From contig OX485809.1 in assembly GCA_950295325.1 (NCBI GenBank), forward strand, positions 25,126,144-25,190,143: 64,000 nucleotides of DNA, given 5' to 3'. A model generated the notes under the pieces. That model worked only from the letters and a program-made list of their open reading frames with translations, searched no databases and had not been told where the DNA came from. The DNA is from Polytrichum commune. Lineage: Eukaryota > Streptophyta > Polytrichopsida > Polytrichales > Polytrichaceae. The position numbers and the translations under genes were made by a program. Shown piece after piece: positions 23,290 through 35,560 of this stretch (position 1 is the first letter of the stretch; each line of letters opens with the position of its first letter).

Positions 23290-23697
23290 TCGGACGGGGG
23301 AGCGGACGGGGAGCGGACGGAGGGGGGGGAGCGGACGGGGGGGCGGACGGAGGGGGGGGAGCGGACTGGGGGGCGGACGGGGGAGTGGGGGGGAGCGGAC
23401 GGGGGGGCGGACTGGGGAGTGGGGGGGGGAGCGGACGGACGGGGGGGAGCGGACGGGGGAGCGGACGGGAGAGGGTGGTGAGCGGACGGGGGGGGCGGAC
23501 GGGAGAGGGTGGGGAGCGGACGGGGGAGGGTGGGGAGCGGACGGGGGGGCGGACAGGGGAGGGTGGGGAGCGGACGGGGGGGCGGACGGGGAAGCGGACG
23601 GAGGGGGGGGAGCGGACGGGTTGGGGACGGGGCGGGGAGCGGGAGCGGACGGGGGGGAACGTGGGCGAACGGGGGTTGGGAACGGGGGCGGACGGGC
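23290..23697 (+). repeat. G-rich minisatellite 4, GGGGGAGCGGACGG type
   Basis: Units of GGAGCGGACGGGGGGGCGGA type, closest in wording to array 1. It is immediately upstream of the transposase promoter and about 230 bp from the right terminus. Confidence 0.9.
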
Positions 23698-23828
23698 TCT
23701 AGTAAATTTTTCCCCACTTTACCTTTACTTTGCTGACATGTCATCACACGTGGACATTGTAAATCCTACGTGTCCGAATTGGGTTAATGTAATTACACAA
23801 AAAAATCGGTAAAATTCAAGTCCGTCAG

Positions 23829-23929
23829 GATAAAGACAGCATCCGGCATAATGTCGTGACGGATATGTGTCGTGACGGCACGACATTATGCCGGGATTAC
23901 CCTCCGTCACGACACAATAGACAACCCTG
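23829..23929 (-). repeat. right terminal and subterminal repeats of the giant hAT
   Basis: Contains a 16-bp perfect palindromic pair, CCGGCATAATGTCGTG and its complement, separated by a spacer that repeats GTCGTGACGG. CCGTCACGACACAATAG follows, then the terminal ATAGACAACCCTG. The words match those at the left end. Confidence 0.85.
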
Positions 23930-23937
23930 GATCCTTC
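23930..23937. repeat. right target-site duplication of the giant hAT
   Basis: GATCCTTC, identical to 7685-7692. Confidence 0.93.
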
Positions 23938-25711
23938 ACCGAAAGCCTTTATATACTATGAAATTTTACAAGAAATTTTTTGGAAGTTTTACAAGAAATA
24001 TCCTAAATCTACTTACTCGTAGATGCGACACATAAATCCATCATAACATAGATATGACTAATATAGAAATTCCTACCTCATCAACTTCATGAGGTGTAGG
24101 CCTTGTCACCGTTCTATCAACTTGGACATGGGCAAGTAATGACCACTTGACCAATATCTTCTAGAACTTACCACAAATCCTTAACAACTTACATATTTTC
24201 TAATCCAAAGCAAATCTTCACAATGCTAGTGAATCCATAATTTTAACCATAACACACATTTTCAAGCTTCCACCATAGCAAGCCTTGGTTCTTGATGGTA
24301 GAGAAGCGCGATATTAAAGGATTTTCATTGTGGCCAAGGTGTGTTGTAAAATTGTATGTTAATGAACATTGATGCATGATCAAACGATTCATGCATGGTT
24401 ATCCATATACCTTGTTCCCTGCCTTTGTGATTCAGACCTTATGACAATTGATGATAGATGTGCTAGTTTCATCAAGTTAGCATTTTCATTCATTATTGTC
24501 ACATGATAAGCATTCCCAATGATTACCATGTTCGTTCATGTTAGGGTTTGCATTTGGATTGTAGATTTTTACAAATTGGATCAAAGCAGACTTATAATTT
24601 AACTAATCATATGATGGTGAATTAGATGTTATTATTACCTTAGCTTCAATGACATGTATTTTAGGGTTAGACTATTTACAAGTTATATCCTATGGACGAA
24701 AAATCTTCAATAACTTTCTCATTGGCAAGTGAAAGTCCATCATAATATATGTAATTAAGGCCTATTTATTCAAGATTTATATTTTTGTATGTAGTAGAGA
24801 CATTTATCACATTAAATTGAGAAGCTTAATATACATATATGAGTCCATTTCTAGCCTATCATTAGTACGTATACATTTGTCTTTCTCTATAGATTTCTCG
24901 TACGTAGGGAATTTTATTTCACCCACGCACATCACGCATGTCACCCAACCACGTCATTTCAAGTTCCAATAAAGAGTCCACCCCCAGGGACTTTTGAATA
25001 CATATTGTATTACTATATGTTGTGATGGAATGGTGACATAGTATGTACTTCTGGCAAACTTGGATAATTTCTTTATTATTGGAATATAATATGCTTGATG
25101 TACTAATTTAATCTAGTAAGCTATCATGAACAACATGTTCATATAAATCTAGATGTTTCCTTGATTAAGAACATACATGTACACTCTAGAGAAGTACTAC
25201 CTACTAAAAATATAATACGCTTTCTAAAGCATAAGAATAAAAACTAGATGGCCAAAGATTTCGACCACCAACCACATAAACTAATCCACAATGGATGAAA
25301 GGGATATGGTAAGAAAAATGTCTTTAAATATAGATTAACAATGAATTATACAGCTAGTTAGTACCAAGTACATTATAGATATCATATATGAACATGGTAT
25401 TCTATTGATGGGTTATTGGTACAATATCTACTTATGTACATGATCACTTTGATCTTTTCGTATTAAAATAATATACATTGACATCACATGCGTTAATAGC
25501 ACCTAGTATGTATTAGGTAGATTATAGATATCTCACTGTGGTTTTGTACAAACATAGAGATAACTTCAACTTCAAAGAAAGTGGAAGGGAGAGAGGGAAT
25601 TGTTGCATACAAGCAAACATCCACCATAAAAGTCTTGAAAATTATAGTATGAGTCTTGGAGGTTATTTTTTTAGTTGATTTGACACCAGAATTAATTTTA
25701 AAGACCACGAA
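23938..25711. other. intergenic, no gene recognised
   Basis: AT-rich DNA continuing the locus interrupted by the giant transposon. No ORF of interest or RNA gene seen. Confidence 0.5.
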
Positions 25712-25714
25712 TTA

Positions 25715-26281
25715 GGGCGGCTTTATATTAGGGCCCATTTGGCGGCCGGCCCATTTGGAGTAGAGTCCACTTGGACTTGAAGTGGGCCTTACTTTACTCT
25801 AACTTTAGCCCTACTTTACAAAGTGGGCCGTTGAGTGGGCCTTGCAATATAAAGTCCATAGGACCACTTGTAGGGTCCAAATTGGAAATTCCGCTTTAAA
25901 GTGGGCCTTCCAATTGGGCCTAGGGACTTTATATTGTAAGGCCCAATCCACGGCCCACTTTGTCTTAAATGAATTATGCCCTGCCCTTTCTTGAACTAAA
26001 GTCATAAAGTCATAAAGTCATAAATGACTATATGACGGAAGTTGGGTGAAGTGGGCCGTATATAGTGGGTCTCCATAAACCCTCGACCCATTTTTTTGCC
26101 GGCGGCCCACTTTTTTCCCTCCAAAACGCCACCATGTCACCCGCCACGCAAGCTTCAGGAGAAGTGGGCCGACTCTGAATATAAAGCCCTCGGGACCATA
26201 TTAGGGTCCATTTGGGCAATCTAAGCACTCTCATTGGTTGATGCCTAGGGTTTGGGAATGGGCCCTAATATAAAGCCGCCC
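25715..26281. mobile_element. PIF/Harbinger-like MITE, 567 bp
   Basis: Inverted ends GGGCGGCTTTATATTAGGGC and the complement GCCCTAATATAAAGCCGCCC are essentially perfect over more than 20 bp. TTA lies on both sides (25712-25714 and 26282-26284). The interior repeats AAGTGGGCC words and has no coding capacity. A 3-bp TTA duplication is typical of PIF/Harbinger elements. Confidence 0.85.
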
Positions 26282-26284
26282 TTA

Positions 26285-26919
26285 GTCTACTTGAGGTCAT
26301 TTGAGATGAATCAACAACAAACTTATTGGGGTTGAGTTCTTATGATTGATAGATAAGAGGTATGCTCAGATAGGATAATTCCCTCTCCAAATCATCACAT
26401 AAAACCATATCTCTCATCCATTCAATTTTAAAAAGTTGACTTGCCATCACTTTGTGACCAAATCGTCTCAAATGACTTGAGAACTAGACTAATTCAAGGT
26501 CTTTAAAGCTAATTATGATGTCAAAGCGGTTTTAAGTCACTCTAAAATAGTATTCTCCAGGCTGCATATAATTTGGGGGCTTTTAATGTTGGATGAAAGA
26601 GAGGTACAAATCGTATGCAATAATTCCCTCTGCCCAGGTGGAAGCTGCAGTGAAAGGCTGGTACCAATAACCATGATGGTAAAGGGTGTAGGTAATACCA
26701 ACATGATAGGAAACAAATTAGTACCAGGATGGCAGAGTTTATGTCCAGTACAAATTACTTCTTGACCTGAATGCCACATACAATAAGCGTTAGCTTGTCA
26801 CAGTTTTCAAAGCCAAGGCCTCCAAATATAGAATCTTTGACTCAAACCCCAATGAAGAACAGAGTAGCTTAAGTTATTTGATGGGCACATGGACACAACA
26901 TGGTCCAAACTGTTTGAAT
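26285..26919. other. intergenic, 3' flank of the DEG10-like gene
   Basis: No gene recognised; probably holds the 3' end of the protease transcript. Confidence 0.4.
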
Positions 26920-29900
26920 TCATACAGAAAGATTCACTGGAATGGGCTCCTTGTCCTCCCTGATGGGTTCCTCCAAATCAGCTCCATTGTCCTCTTTCTG
27001 CCAAGGAGCCTCCCAACACTCTAATGTATCCTCACTGGCATGCTCTTTCTGTAGGAGGTCGTTGGATGTGTGTGATGAGATCCGATGTCGCTGCAAAATT
27101 CTAAGTGATGCTTCTTTTGCAGCCCGAAAATCTAAGACCACCACACGACCATCATCCAAATCAAAGCGAAGGCTTGACTCTTTACAGTCTTCTACAAGTC
27201 TACATAAATGCCGTAAATTATGAACTTCAACGCCATTCACCATCTTCACCTGTCACAGTGCAGTAGGGTAACAGCCTTCAGCCATGAGCATTCCAGTGCC
27301 TATCACAAGCCAATAAGCTTCAGAAACACCAAAATCTTATGCAATGTCCTACTAAGTGCTTCTTCATTTGCATAAGATGTGACAAGTTGGACTTAGCTGA
27401 GACTGATTTTTTTTTGTCAACACTGACTTGTTTAAGACATCAATAAAGTGAAAGACCAAAGCTCTTGAATCAAGGTCAACTACAGCAAACAAGATTGCAT
27501 CGAAAGGAAAAACCTGAAGTTCAGCAAGTCTCTCATATCCAGCATTGATCTCATCCATCAGAACCTGTACACAACAATTATGAATAAGCTCAAAAAACCT
27601 TCACACACCATGTTTAGAAACTGTTGCAGCTATAGATTGCACAGTTATGATCGATTTCTGTGACAAACAAGGAGTCCAAGAATTTACAAATTGCAACACA
27701 GAAGGAAACCATCATGCAATCATATAAGTATAGACTAGCCAAGATGCATATATACGAAGCCCGCCTACCTGAGACAAGATGACAAGCTGTTGCCCAGGCT
27801 TGAGAGGATGGGCAGTCAAGGCACGCATGCAAAGCCGCCGAGGTGAGGTATTGTACCAATCATCCCCATATTCATGGAGATATGGTTGTGTAAGAGTTGT
27901 GAATACCAGACCAGCAAAAATATAGTAACTAGGTAGTCTATCAAATTGATGAATGGGCACCAAAGGTCTCAACTGCACACAAGAAGAAAATTTCAGTAGC
28001 AGGAAACTGAAAGAATATGACACTGAGTAACACTAAACATTCCTTCATTTTGATAACTAACCTATTCAACATTCATAAAGCCCTATTTTGGTACATTCCA
28101 AGGATCCAATATATTTCAATGCCTGTATCTTCAATGGTCTCACATCCCACAAAAAGACACTAACCCTTTAGAAAGAAAACATGTCCAAAAATATCGCCAA
28201 TACTATACTCTAGAGTTTGCACTTAACTTACAAAAGCAGAGTCTTTGACCACCTAGAGGTTTTCAGTAACCTTAGAAGGATCAAATGTATGCTAAGATAG
28301 CTCAACCTTAACACCAACACAGACCCTGTGACCACCCAAATGAATGGGAGGGCTTCATTTTGAGATGCAAATCTAGGACCTTTGAGGATCTCCCATTCAT
28401 TACAATTCTCCTAAATGAGAGATCCTTGGATATCCTAGATTTCTGTTTTAAAAGGAAGGCCCCTTTTCATTTGGGTGGTCATAGGTTTGGTGTTGGTAAT
28501 GCATTGAGCTACCTTATATAAAACAAAGAGATGCTTGACCTCAACTTAAGTTGACCCCATCCCAAGATTAATAGTGTGATTTCCATAGCCAAGGCTGCCA
28601 AAGTACACCACAGCTGATGTATTGCCCAAATCACCTGACAATTTCTGTGTTGACAAATCTCAAATGTGTTGAATCATGATCCTAATTAGAACATACTTGT
28701 CCCTGAAAGTGGCCTTACAAGGAAGTCAACAGGAAAGAAACTGAAATTTTTTGAGATGTACATACAGGGCCCAGCTTGATATCAAATTGGAGCTGTTGTC
28801 CTGAGCGCATCACTGTCAGCCGAGCTGTTTCACCAGCTTTCTTCATGGACACCAAGTGATCAAATGATATACGCTCCCTGTTACGAAAATGCACTGCATT
28901 TTTCAGCCATGTCAGCTCTCTCTCACCTGAGTGCAGGACATACTTTCTAGTCCTAGGGAGACTCCTAGATAGTGGAACCCTAATTTGGATCCAGCCAAAT
29001 CACCACACACAGAATGTCCACAAGCACAATATAAGGTGATTAAACGCAATTGACTATGGCAAGTCAATCATTAAGCATGTTAAACACACAATACCTACCT
29101 GTTCCATCATTGGCAATTGGTACAGAGTCAAAAGCCAAAATCACATCATCTTTCTTGAGGCAGCGATTGGTGTCTGTGAGAGGATGAATCTTGTTTATCA
29201 ATACTCCAGTCAATCCAGGGGGCATCCTGCAAACAGATGTTTGTTGGTAAGATGTATGTCATCATGTGCTGCAAATTTTCAGCTGAATCCAATGTGATTC
29301 TGAAGACTGTTTTGTCATATGCCCCAGTTGAAAGACAGAGCACTGGTAGTGCTAGTGGTAGTGGTGTACGTATTGATTGGGAACATAGACACCTAGTTCT
29401 TCCTTTGTTAAGACAAAAGAATAAGATATTCAAAAGAAGAGTGTGGACTTGACAGACAAATTATGATCAAACAAAATCTCCTTGACTGATAAGAGCTAAG
29501 TAGCTCCTAAGTAGCTTCTGCCGAATTCATGATCCATCCTCTTATTCAATACAACGTGAAATCATCATACTTGAGATGGTCCCGTAATTGCATGTTCTCT
29601 GTCGGTTGACATGTCACACCCAAGGAACAGAAGCCAATGTACTGTCCACTTTCTTCCACGTCTGCCAAAAAGTGATTGATAACTGGCACAGGTATAATGT
29701 ACCTGAAACGTCAAAACAACAATATTTTATAAGATTTGTGAAAATTATTTTGCAGATTCTTCTAGCAGTCTCTTATGAAAGACAACTCAGGAGAGGATTT
29801 TGAAACACATACCCTATATTTTCGGCACCTGCAAGATTTTGAAAAGCTACTCCTACCACCTTGTCCTCCATAAGAGCCGGACCTCCACTATTGCCTGGGT

Positions 29901-31441
29901 TAATTGCAGCATCAATCTGAATCGCCATTAGATTAGCTGCTCCATGTACATATTGAGTCGGTTCAACTCTAGAGACTACACCCCCAGTCACTGAGATGTT
30001 ATCACCTCCTGCAGCAATGACAAAGTAATCAATTAGGAGCAATTCTCACCAATGTGGCAAGCATCTACCAGCTGTCAGCAACCTCCACAGACTCATCAAC
30101 ATTTGATGAACTTATCAGACTGGACAATTGTAGTGGTCTAATGCCTAGTGTAAGAAACACTTCTTCAATACCTTGTGGATAACCAACAACCGCAACTGAC
30201 TCTTGGAGGAAAGGAATTTCTCCCAATTCAAGCTCTATCATTCCCTCCCAAAACTCCTCATCATGGACTCGTAGCAGGGCCAAGTCACATTCATGGCCAA
30301 CTGCCTCAACATCTGCACGGTACTTGATGGGAGAACCATGCTTGCGGACCAATACAAAGGTCTGGTCAGCCACCACGTGGGCATTTGTTACGATCCGGCG
30401 CCTTGAAATCACAAAGCCTGCAAATGCAACATGATAGATTATAGATAGAAAAATGAAATGTATAATTGCATCCACTTTGAAGACTGTATCCATCCCTGCT
30501 CTGTATGAATTTGAAGACCTAAATCAAGCACCACCTGTGATAAGGCAGAGGGATGATTTACAAATGTGAAGACTATGTCATATGTTATATGGTGAACCAC
30601 GACAAGTTGACTTTGTGAACTTTTCTGGTGGCATTCTCACACTAGAAATTCAACATGATAAGTTATGGATTAACAATATAAAATGTATGTCAATTCCGCT
30701 TCTAAAACTGTATACATTCCTGCTCTGCGAGAATTTAAAGACCTAAGTCGAGCACCACCTGCGTTAAGGCAGAGGAATGATGTATAAATCTGATGACAAT
30801 GTCATATATTATATGCTATGGTGAACTACGACAAATTAATTATATCAATCTCTTCTGCTGGCATGTTCACACTATATATTTTATTCCAGCAACATTTGAT
30901 TAGTTTCTATACACACTGGCCAGAATGCCATTGCTTCCTAACCCTATGGCTGAAGGAAAGACATAGCATGAATCAGAAACCAAAGAACAAAAAGCTGACC
31001 AGAGCCAGTGACTTCTCGCTGCGGCTTGTTCTGCCAAGGGAGGAAGTAGTTCGGGCTGCACGAAACAGTGAAGATTTTCACAACTGCATCCAATGCGATT
31101 TCAGTGGCCACATATGGATCCGGTGCCCGACGACTCTCAACATCATGGGCAGGAGGATTATGGCCCCCGGTCCTCGTGGAAAACAAACGAGTGCCATTCA
31201 AATTGATCAAAGAACAGCCTCTAGGCTGCTCAAATGCAATCGCTGGACACAAACGTCGTCGAGGAATAAATGGTAGCGATGGAGGTCTGGGCGTTAGTTC
31301 ATATCTTGCAAACCCATTTGCATTTGCAGTGACCTTGTCTGGTCTTGCTGCCGGGTGTGATGGCACTGACTTCAAAGTCAGTGTGTGTTTGGCTGAAGAT
31401 AGCCTCCTCCGAACCACCGAAAATCGGAGCTTGTTGTACAT
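26920..31441 (-). CDS. DEG10: DEG10-like mitochondrial serine protease (HtrA family)
   Basis: ATP-independent trypsin-like protease of the DegP/HtrA family. Nine exons were traced by GT..AG sites and continuity with the DEG9/DEG10 family: 31441-31000, 30417-30172, 30008-29813, 29702-29571, 29226-29099, 28893-28766, 27972-27769, 27564-27514 and 27249-26920. They sum to 1857 nt, or 618 residues, as expected for the family. The N-terminus ([16 protein letters not shown]) is Arg/Ser-rich and lacks acidic residues, like a mitochondrial presequence; an earlier in-frame ATG at 31477 adds 12 residues and disrupts it. The catalytic triad is visible: His161 in TNAHVVAD, Asp192 in HECDLALL and Ser270 in [12 protein letters not shown] region follows ([11 protein letters not shown], then DDVILAFD), and the C-terminal part contains [12 protein letters not shown] and [12 protein letters not shown], diagnostic of this subgroup. 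Intron 6 contains a foldback repeat. Mitochondrial location is inferred from the presequence. Confidence 0.92.
28293..28518. repeat. foldback element in intron 6 of the DEG10-like gene
   Basis: Arms of about 60 bp pair: GACCACCCAAATGAATGGG on the left and its near complement on the right, extending outward through ACACCAACA and TAGCTCAA. It lies wholly within the intron 27973-28765. MITE-like; no clear target duplication. Confidence 0.7.
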
Positions 31442-33287
31442 ATTTGATTTTTTTTCTTCTGCAGGACCCAAGCTCACTCATTCCCTTGCGATCTTTGTGT
31501 GTTACAAACTGCGTGATAATTCTGTGAATGCAGATCTATAGGGAATCTAATTCCCCTTTGATAGCTCAGGAGCTATGTGATTCTTTCATGTATCTGGTAC
31601 GCGCACAAGAAGCTCATCTCTTGTGTAAGAATCTCCTGTCCCTCTGATAATGCTAAAAGAGCCTTTTTTTACATGATAAAACAAGCACTTTTTAGCACAT
31701 TGCACCCTGCTACATTCACTCGGCACATCACTACAATCCAGGATCTAAGAGTCTGCAGGGAACCTCCGAGTGTTTCAAGGCACCCATTTGCATTGCAAAC
31801 AATGCTTCCACTCAATTCTAGACCTTAAACCCTTAAAATCCTCTAACCCCCTAATGTAAGTAGCAAGTCCAACCGCCGCAAAAATGCAGTGCTCATGCTT
31901 GAATCGATATTCGTAAAGACGTTCAAAACACGATGATAGCAACAACTACGGAAAAGAAGAGAATGCGACACGAGAGTATGGTGCAATCTAGGAGAGAGAG
32001 GAATTGAAGTGCTCAACCCTAACCCTAACCCTAAGTGGAGGTTTATGGACCTTCTATGCTTAGCTCAACCTTGTCTGTTACAGCTCAATTTTCTCCGCAT
32101 TGGGTCATCATTCTTGCGGAGAAGTACTTCAATATATATATCCTCCTGAATCGACATTGCTCGCAAGATAATCATATTGTGATTTTTGTCATCTCAATCT
32201 TCACAATCTTCAATCAAGCGTTCAACTCTCTCGCTGTCAAAATGCTACACTAAATATGGTATTTAGTGTGATATGGTATTTATTATCAGTATGGTAACTT
32301 TTCGGATGACACTTTTCATGAATAAGTGAACAAATATTGTCATGGATGATGGATGAGTTCATCCATTGGCCAAAAACCTATCTTCTCTTGTCTGCAACTT
32401 GTGATGGCATATTGACATGGATGATTGAAATTTGGATGAATAATCATTGGTAAGTGACAGTAATTGCAACACTGTAAATATATAATCCCAAAAAAAAATA
32501 CAAAGAATGACATATATTATTGGGTTAACATTTGGTGTTGGTGACACTATATTGTGGTTTACAATTAGTATTGAGCAAGACAATTAGAATTTGTGACACT
32601 AGATATCATATTTAGAGTAGTTTCCAATGCCAAAGAGGATTCTTAGAGTCTCAGATCTACGTTTTTTTAACATGTTGCAAAATAAATATATATTGCGCAC
32701 ACCTACTAGTATGGGCCCATGCCATCTCAACCCTTTGCACCCATGCATAACAACATATCATTGTAATGTGGTCCCCCTCCCTTGCCATAACGGGGCTAGG
32801 GTGAACCAACACCTTCACTCGTACCTGGAGTGGATGAAGGCCTTTCGGATGAGTTTCAAAAGATCATCCGAAATTATGGGAAGTCCCCCCCCCCCCCCAT
32901 AAACCCTATCTTTTCGGCATTCGGAGTGTTGTCTATGTCCAGCAAGTGGCGATGTGTTTCTTCCTCTTGCAGATTTCCTCCTCAACCAAAGTAAGCTCGA
33001 TTCTTGCTTGTGGCTTGTTTGTGGATGGCTTGCTTGTGGCTTGAGGTGAAGTGGAAGGTGGTAGATTGTGGATGCCTAATTGCACTCTGGAATTACTTGC
33101 AACGACGGTGAGACTAGGGGCCGGAACAAAGGGTGTGATGATTGGGGAATAATCTGAAGCTCTGAAATGGTCGGCGATCATCTCACTTTTCGCAGACCTG
33201 CTTACTCCATTTCTCTCTTTCTCCGTGTTTCTATTAATGCTCTGTTTCTATTAAGTAGACTCACTATCCTCTTTCATATATTACAAG
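31442..33287. other. intergenic, upstream of the DEG10-like gene
   Basis: Contains the presumed promoter of the protease gene (no clear TATA box), three CCCTAA-type copies near 32020-32036 and a dispersed repeat at 32740-32890. No gene recognised. Confidence 0.45.
32740..32890 (+). repeat. dispersed repeat, copy 1
   Basis: A block with GGCTAGGGTGAACCARCACC and GGATGAAGGCCTT, then GGATGA and TTCAAAAG, ending in a C run. The same block lies in reverse at about 50205-50340. Its start (GCACCCATGCATAA) recurs at about 63440. Confidence 0.65.
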
Positions 33288-33289
33288 TA

Positions 33290-34231
33290 CCGTAGGTTCA
33301 TAGCTGGTTTGACACATGTTAGCCGAATAATTAATTAAATTTCAAAAAGTCGGTTCGGCACCTAAAAATAGAATATTCATATTTTCGGCAATTTTCTCTT
33401 TCAATTTTAAAATTTCAGCTTAAATTCATTTTCTATCTTCTATTTAAGCTTATATCTTGTACATCTCTCTTGCATTGAATGACAAGTAAGATGTGAGTGA
33501 AGAGTTGAGAATGCTATGTCCTTTATGCAAGTAGAGTGGAGTTGTGTTCAACAATGCATATGGGATATGTAAACTTTGAGGTGAAGCACCAAGTTAGACT
33601 TCATTTTTATAACACGCATAACTTTTGCATAGAGTCTTCAAATGACATGAAATTTGTTGGAGGTGAAAGATTACTTGATTTCTAAACTTTTCTTAGACCA
33701 ACAAAATTCCAAAAAAGTTGATCTTCTATGCACAAATGAGCTCCGAAAAACTGTTATGAACGCATTTTAATTTTTTGATCTTTACACGCCTGCAATGTTT
33801 TGTCCATATCTTTTGCATAAAGACTTATTTTGACACAAAACTTGTTGGAGGTGGAAGAAGGATTGATTTCTCAACTTTTGTTAGTTGGACAAAATTCTAT
33901 AAAACTTCATCTTCTATGCTCAATTGGACTCCAAAAATTTGTGTATAACACATTTGAAAAGCCTCACCTAGAGTCTTGCTACTTCTTAACCCATATTCTT
34001 TGTGGACTAATGTAAGTGAGCTTGATTACAAAAGGAGCACCTTCTCTCTTTCAAAATTCACATATGCTTCCACTGTAAGTAAAACTCTAGTGAGAAGTAA
34101 AAATTTCTTACTTTTCGGAAATTTTGAAAAATAATTAATTTCATATTCGGCAAAAAATGTCAATAATATTCCAAAAATTTCGGCATCTATTTTTAGAATT
34201 ATTTTCTGTCGAACCAGCTATGAACCTACGG
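33290..34231. mobile_element. 942-bp inverted-repeat element with TA duplication
   Basis: The left end CCGTAGGTTCATAGCTGGTT and the right end AACCAGCTATGAACCTACGG are perfect complements, and the dinucleotide TA lies on both sides. Subterminal sequences also pair loosely (CTAAAAATAGA, CGGCA words). The interior holds a diverged direct duplication of about 130-180 bp (near 33600 and 33790). No transposase; a TA duplication suggests a Tc1/mariner-type non-autonomous element. Confidence 0.8.
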
Positions 34232-34233
34232 TA

Positions 34234-35018
34234 TGTGTTGGGCAATTTCAAGTCTAGGGCAGTTTTTGAACACTTTGCAACAAGGGCGCTAAGCCTAGTA
34301 TTGGGATGTACTGAGCAGAGGTTTTATCTATTGACCTCGGTGTTGAAAGCCATTCTTCTCTTGCCTGATTTGTTTTGCTCATGTGCCGCATTTACATCAA
34401 TTAATCTAGGACTTGTTGGTTTGCAGAGAGCTACAATCCAAATCACCCCTCTCAACATTGCAACATGTAAAGCGAGTTAACAGTACAAAAAGTGCAAGTA
34501 ATGCATTATGCTCACCTCAAGCACTTGCCAGTCCACTTAGAGGATACACAGTTAGGCGACATTGGAACACACTTCAATAAGATCATAATTTGAAGTGTTT
34601 ATTTAAATCGTTTGTGAAACAGATATAAATGCCAGCTCTCCTAAAAGAAAGCATGAATGAAGAGCCTATTTGCCCACATGCATGTCATTGAGAACATAAG
34701 AGTGCAAACTCATTTTAAATTTTTGCCAAGCTTGAATCATAGACTTGAAATTCAGCAACATCTAGGCATTCTCGTTTTGGATTTGGTCAGTGTGTTGCGA
34801 AACAATATACAGTGACACCCTTCTTAGTGACATTTTCCAGAATGCAGCTAGTCTAGTCAATTTACAGCTTAAATCTAAAGAGAATTTACATATAGATCCG
34901 TGTTCGGAAGCTCTGACCTCAAATTCCTCTTGTATGATTGATACACTGAATAATATATCAATTTAATGGTTGAGTGATTTAGCGACCTTACAACTGAGCA
35001 CAAGAAAACAATTTATGT
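34234..35018. other. intergenic, no gene recognised
   Basis: AT-rich; nothing recognisable. Confidence 0.4.
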
Positions 35019-35560
35019 GAAAACCGGTCTCTTGTGAACATGTAACCGGTTGGACTTGCGATCACTAGGATCTCAACTGGTCATGCCCAAAATTCTCCCC
35101 AATCACTGCTCGCAGGTAGTATGTAAATTTGATTCACTGGTTGATTTAGGGTTGCAAGGCTCGTGGCATCCTCCCCGGAATTAAGAATTGCCATCCTGTT
35201 GCAATTAGGCGAGGGCTAAGGGCGACATCATCGCCTGTATTCCACAGAAGCTGTTGAGTGAAAGAATCCGGGCTGGAATAACACGATGTTATTTAGCATC
35301 TCTTAATCCGGGTGCGGGTGTTCGTACCGGAGTTGGGAACTGGGGTCTTTGTAACATGTACGTGAGTGGTTGGTTTTGGGTGTCTGGCTTGTGTTGCACT
35401 GGAATTCTCTTAGGGCCTCTTAGGAAGTTAAATTTGTTGAAACTGGGGTCAAAACCGGAAGATGTCAACATCAGTGATCAGGGAGATTTTTGGGCATAAC
35501 CGGCTGAGATCCTAGTGTTTGCAAGTCCAACCAGTTACATGTTCACATCCTGCGGTTTTC
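35019..35560. mobile_element. inverted-repeat element with arms of about 90 bp
   Basis: The left arm starts GAAAACCGG and continues through CATGTAACCGGTTGGACTTG, GATCCTAG-type and GGGCATGACC-type words. The right arm is its near-perfect complement over about 64 bp, plus a weaker outer part. The interior is about 360 bp and does not encode a transposase. No target duplication was found. Confidence 0.75.

Larger units (their letters stand above)
7693..23929. mobile_element. giant 16.2-kb hAT transposon carrying cargo genes
   Basis: The two ends are inverted copies: CAGGGTTGTCTAT at 7693-7705 and its exact complement at 23917-23929, with weaker similarity to about 30 bp. They are flanked by the identical octamer GATCCTTC. 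CAGGG termini and 8-bp duplications are hAT hallmarks. An intact hAT transposase gene lies inside next to the right end, which fits autonomy. Other contents are a kinase-like gene, an acidic-protein gene, a coiled-coil/RING gene, a small ORF, four GCGGACGG minisatellites, three copies of a dispersed segment of about 150 bp, an 82-bp tandem repeat and a nested MITE-like element. Typical hAT elements are 2-5 kb, so the size and gene load are exceptional. The perfect target duplication shows that this entire interval entered as one unit; the disrupted cargo suggests it is now ageing. Confidence 0.9.

Noticed and set aside
23271-23747. Pro- and Gly-rich ORFs over array 4
   Set aside because: Repeat artefact next to the transposase promoter.
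32019-32036. Possible telomeric repeat
   Set aside because: Only about three CCCTAA-like units, too short for more than an interstitial coincidence.
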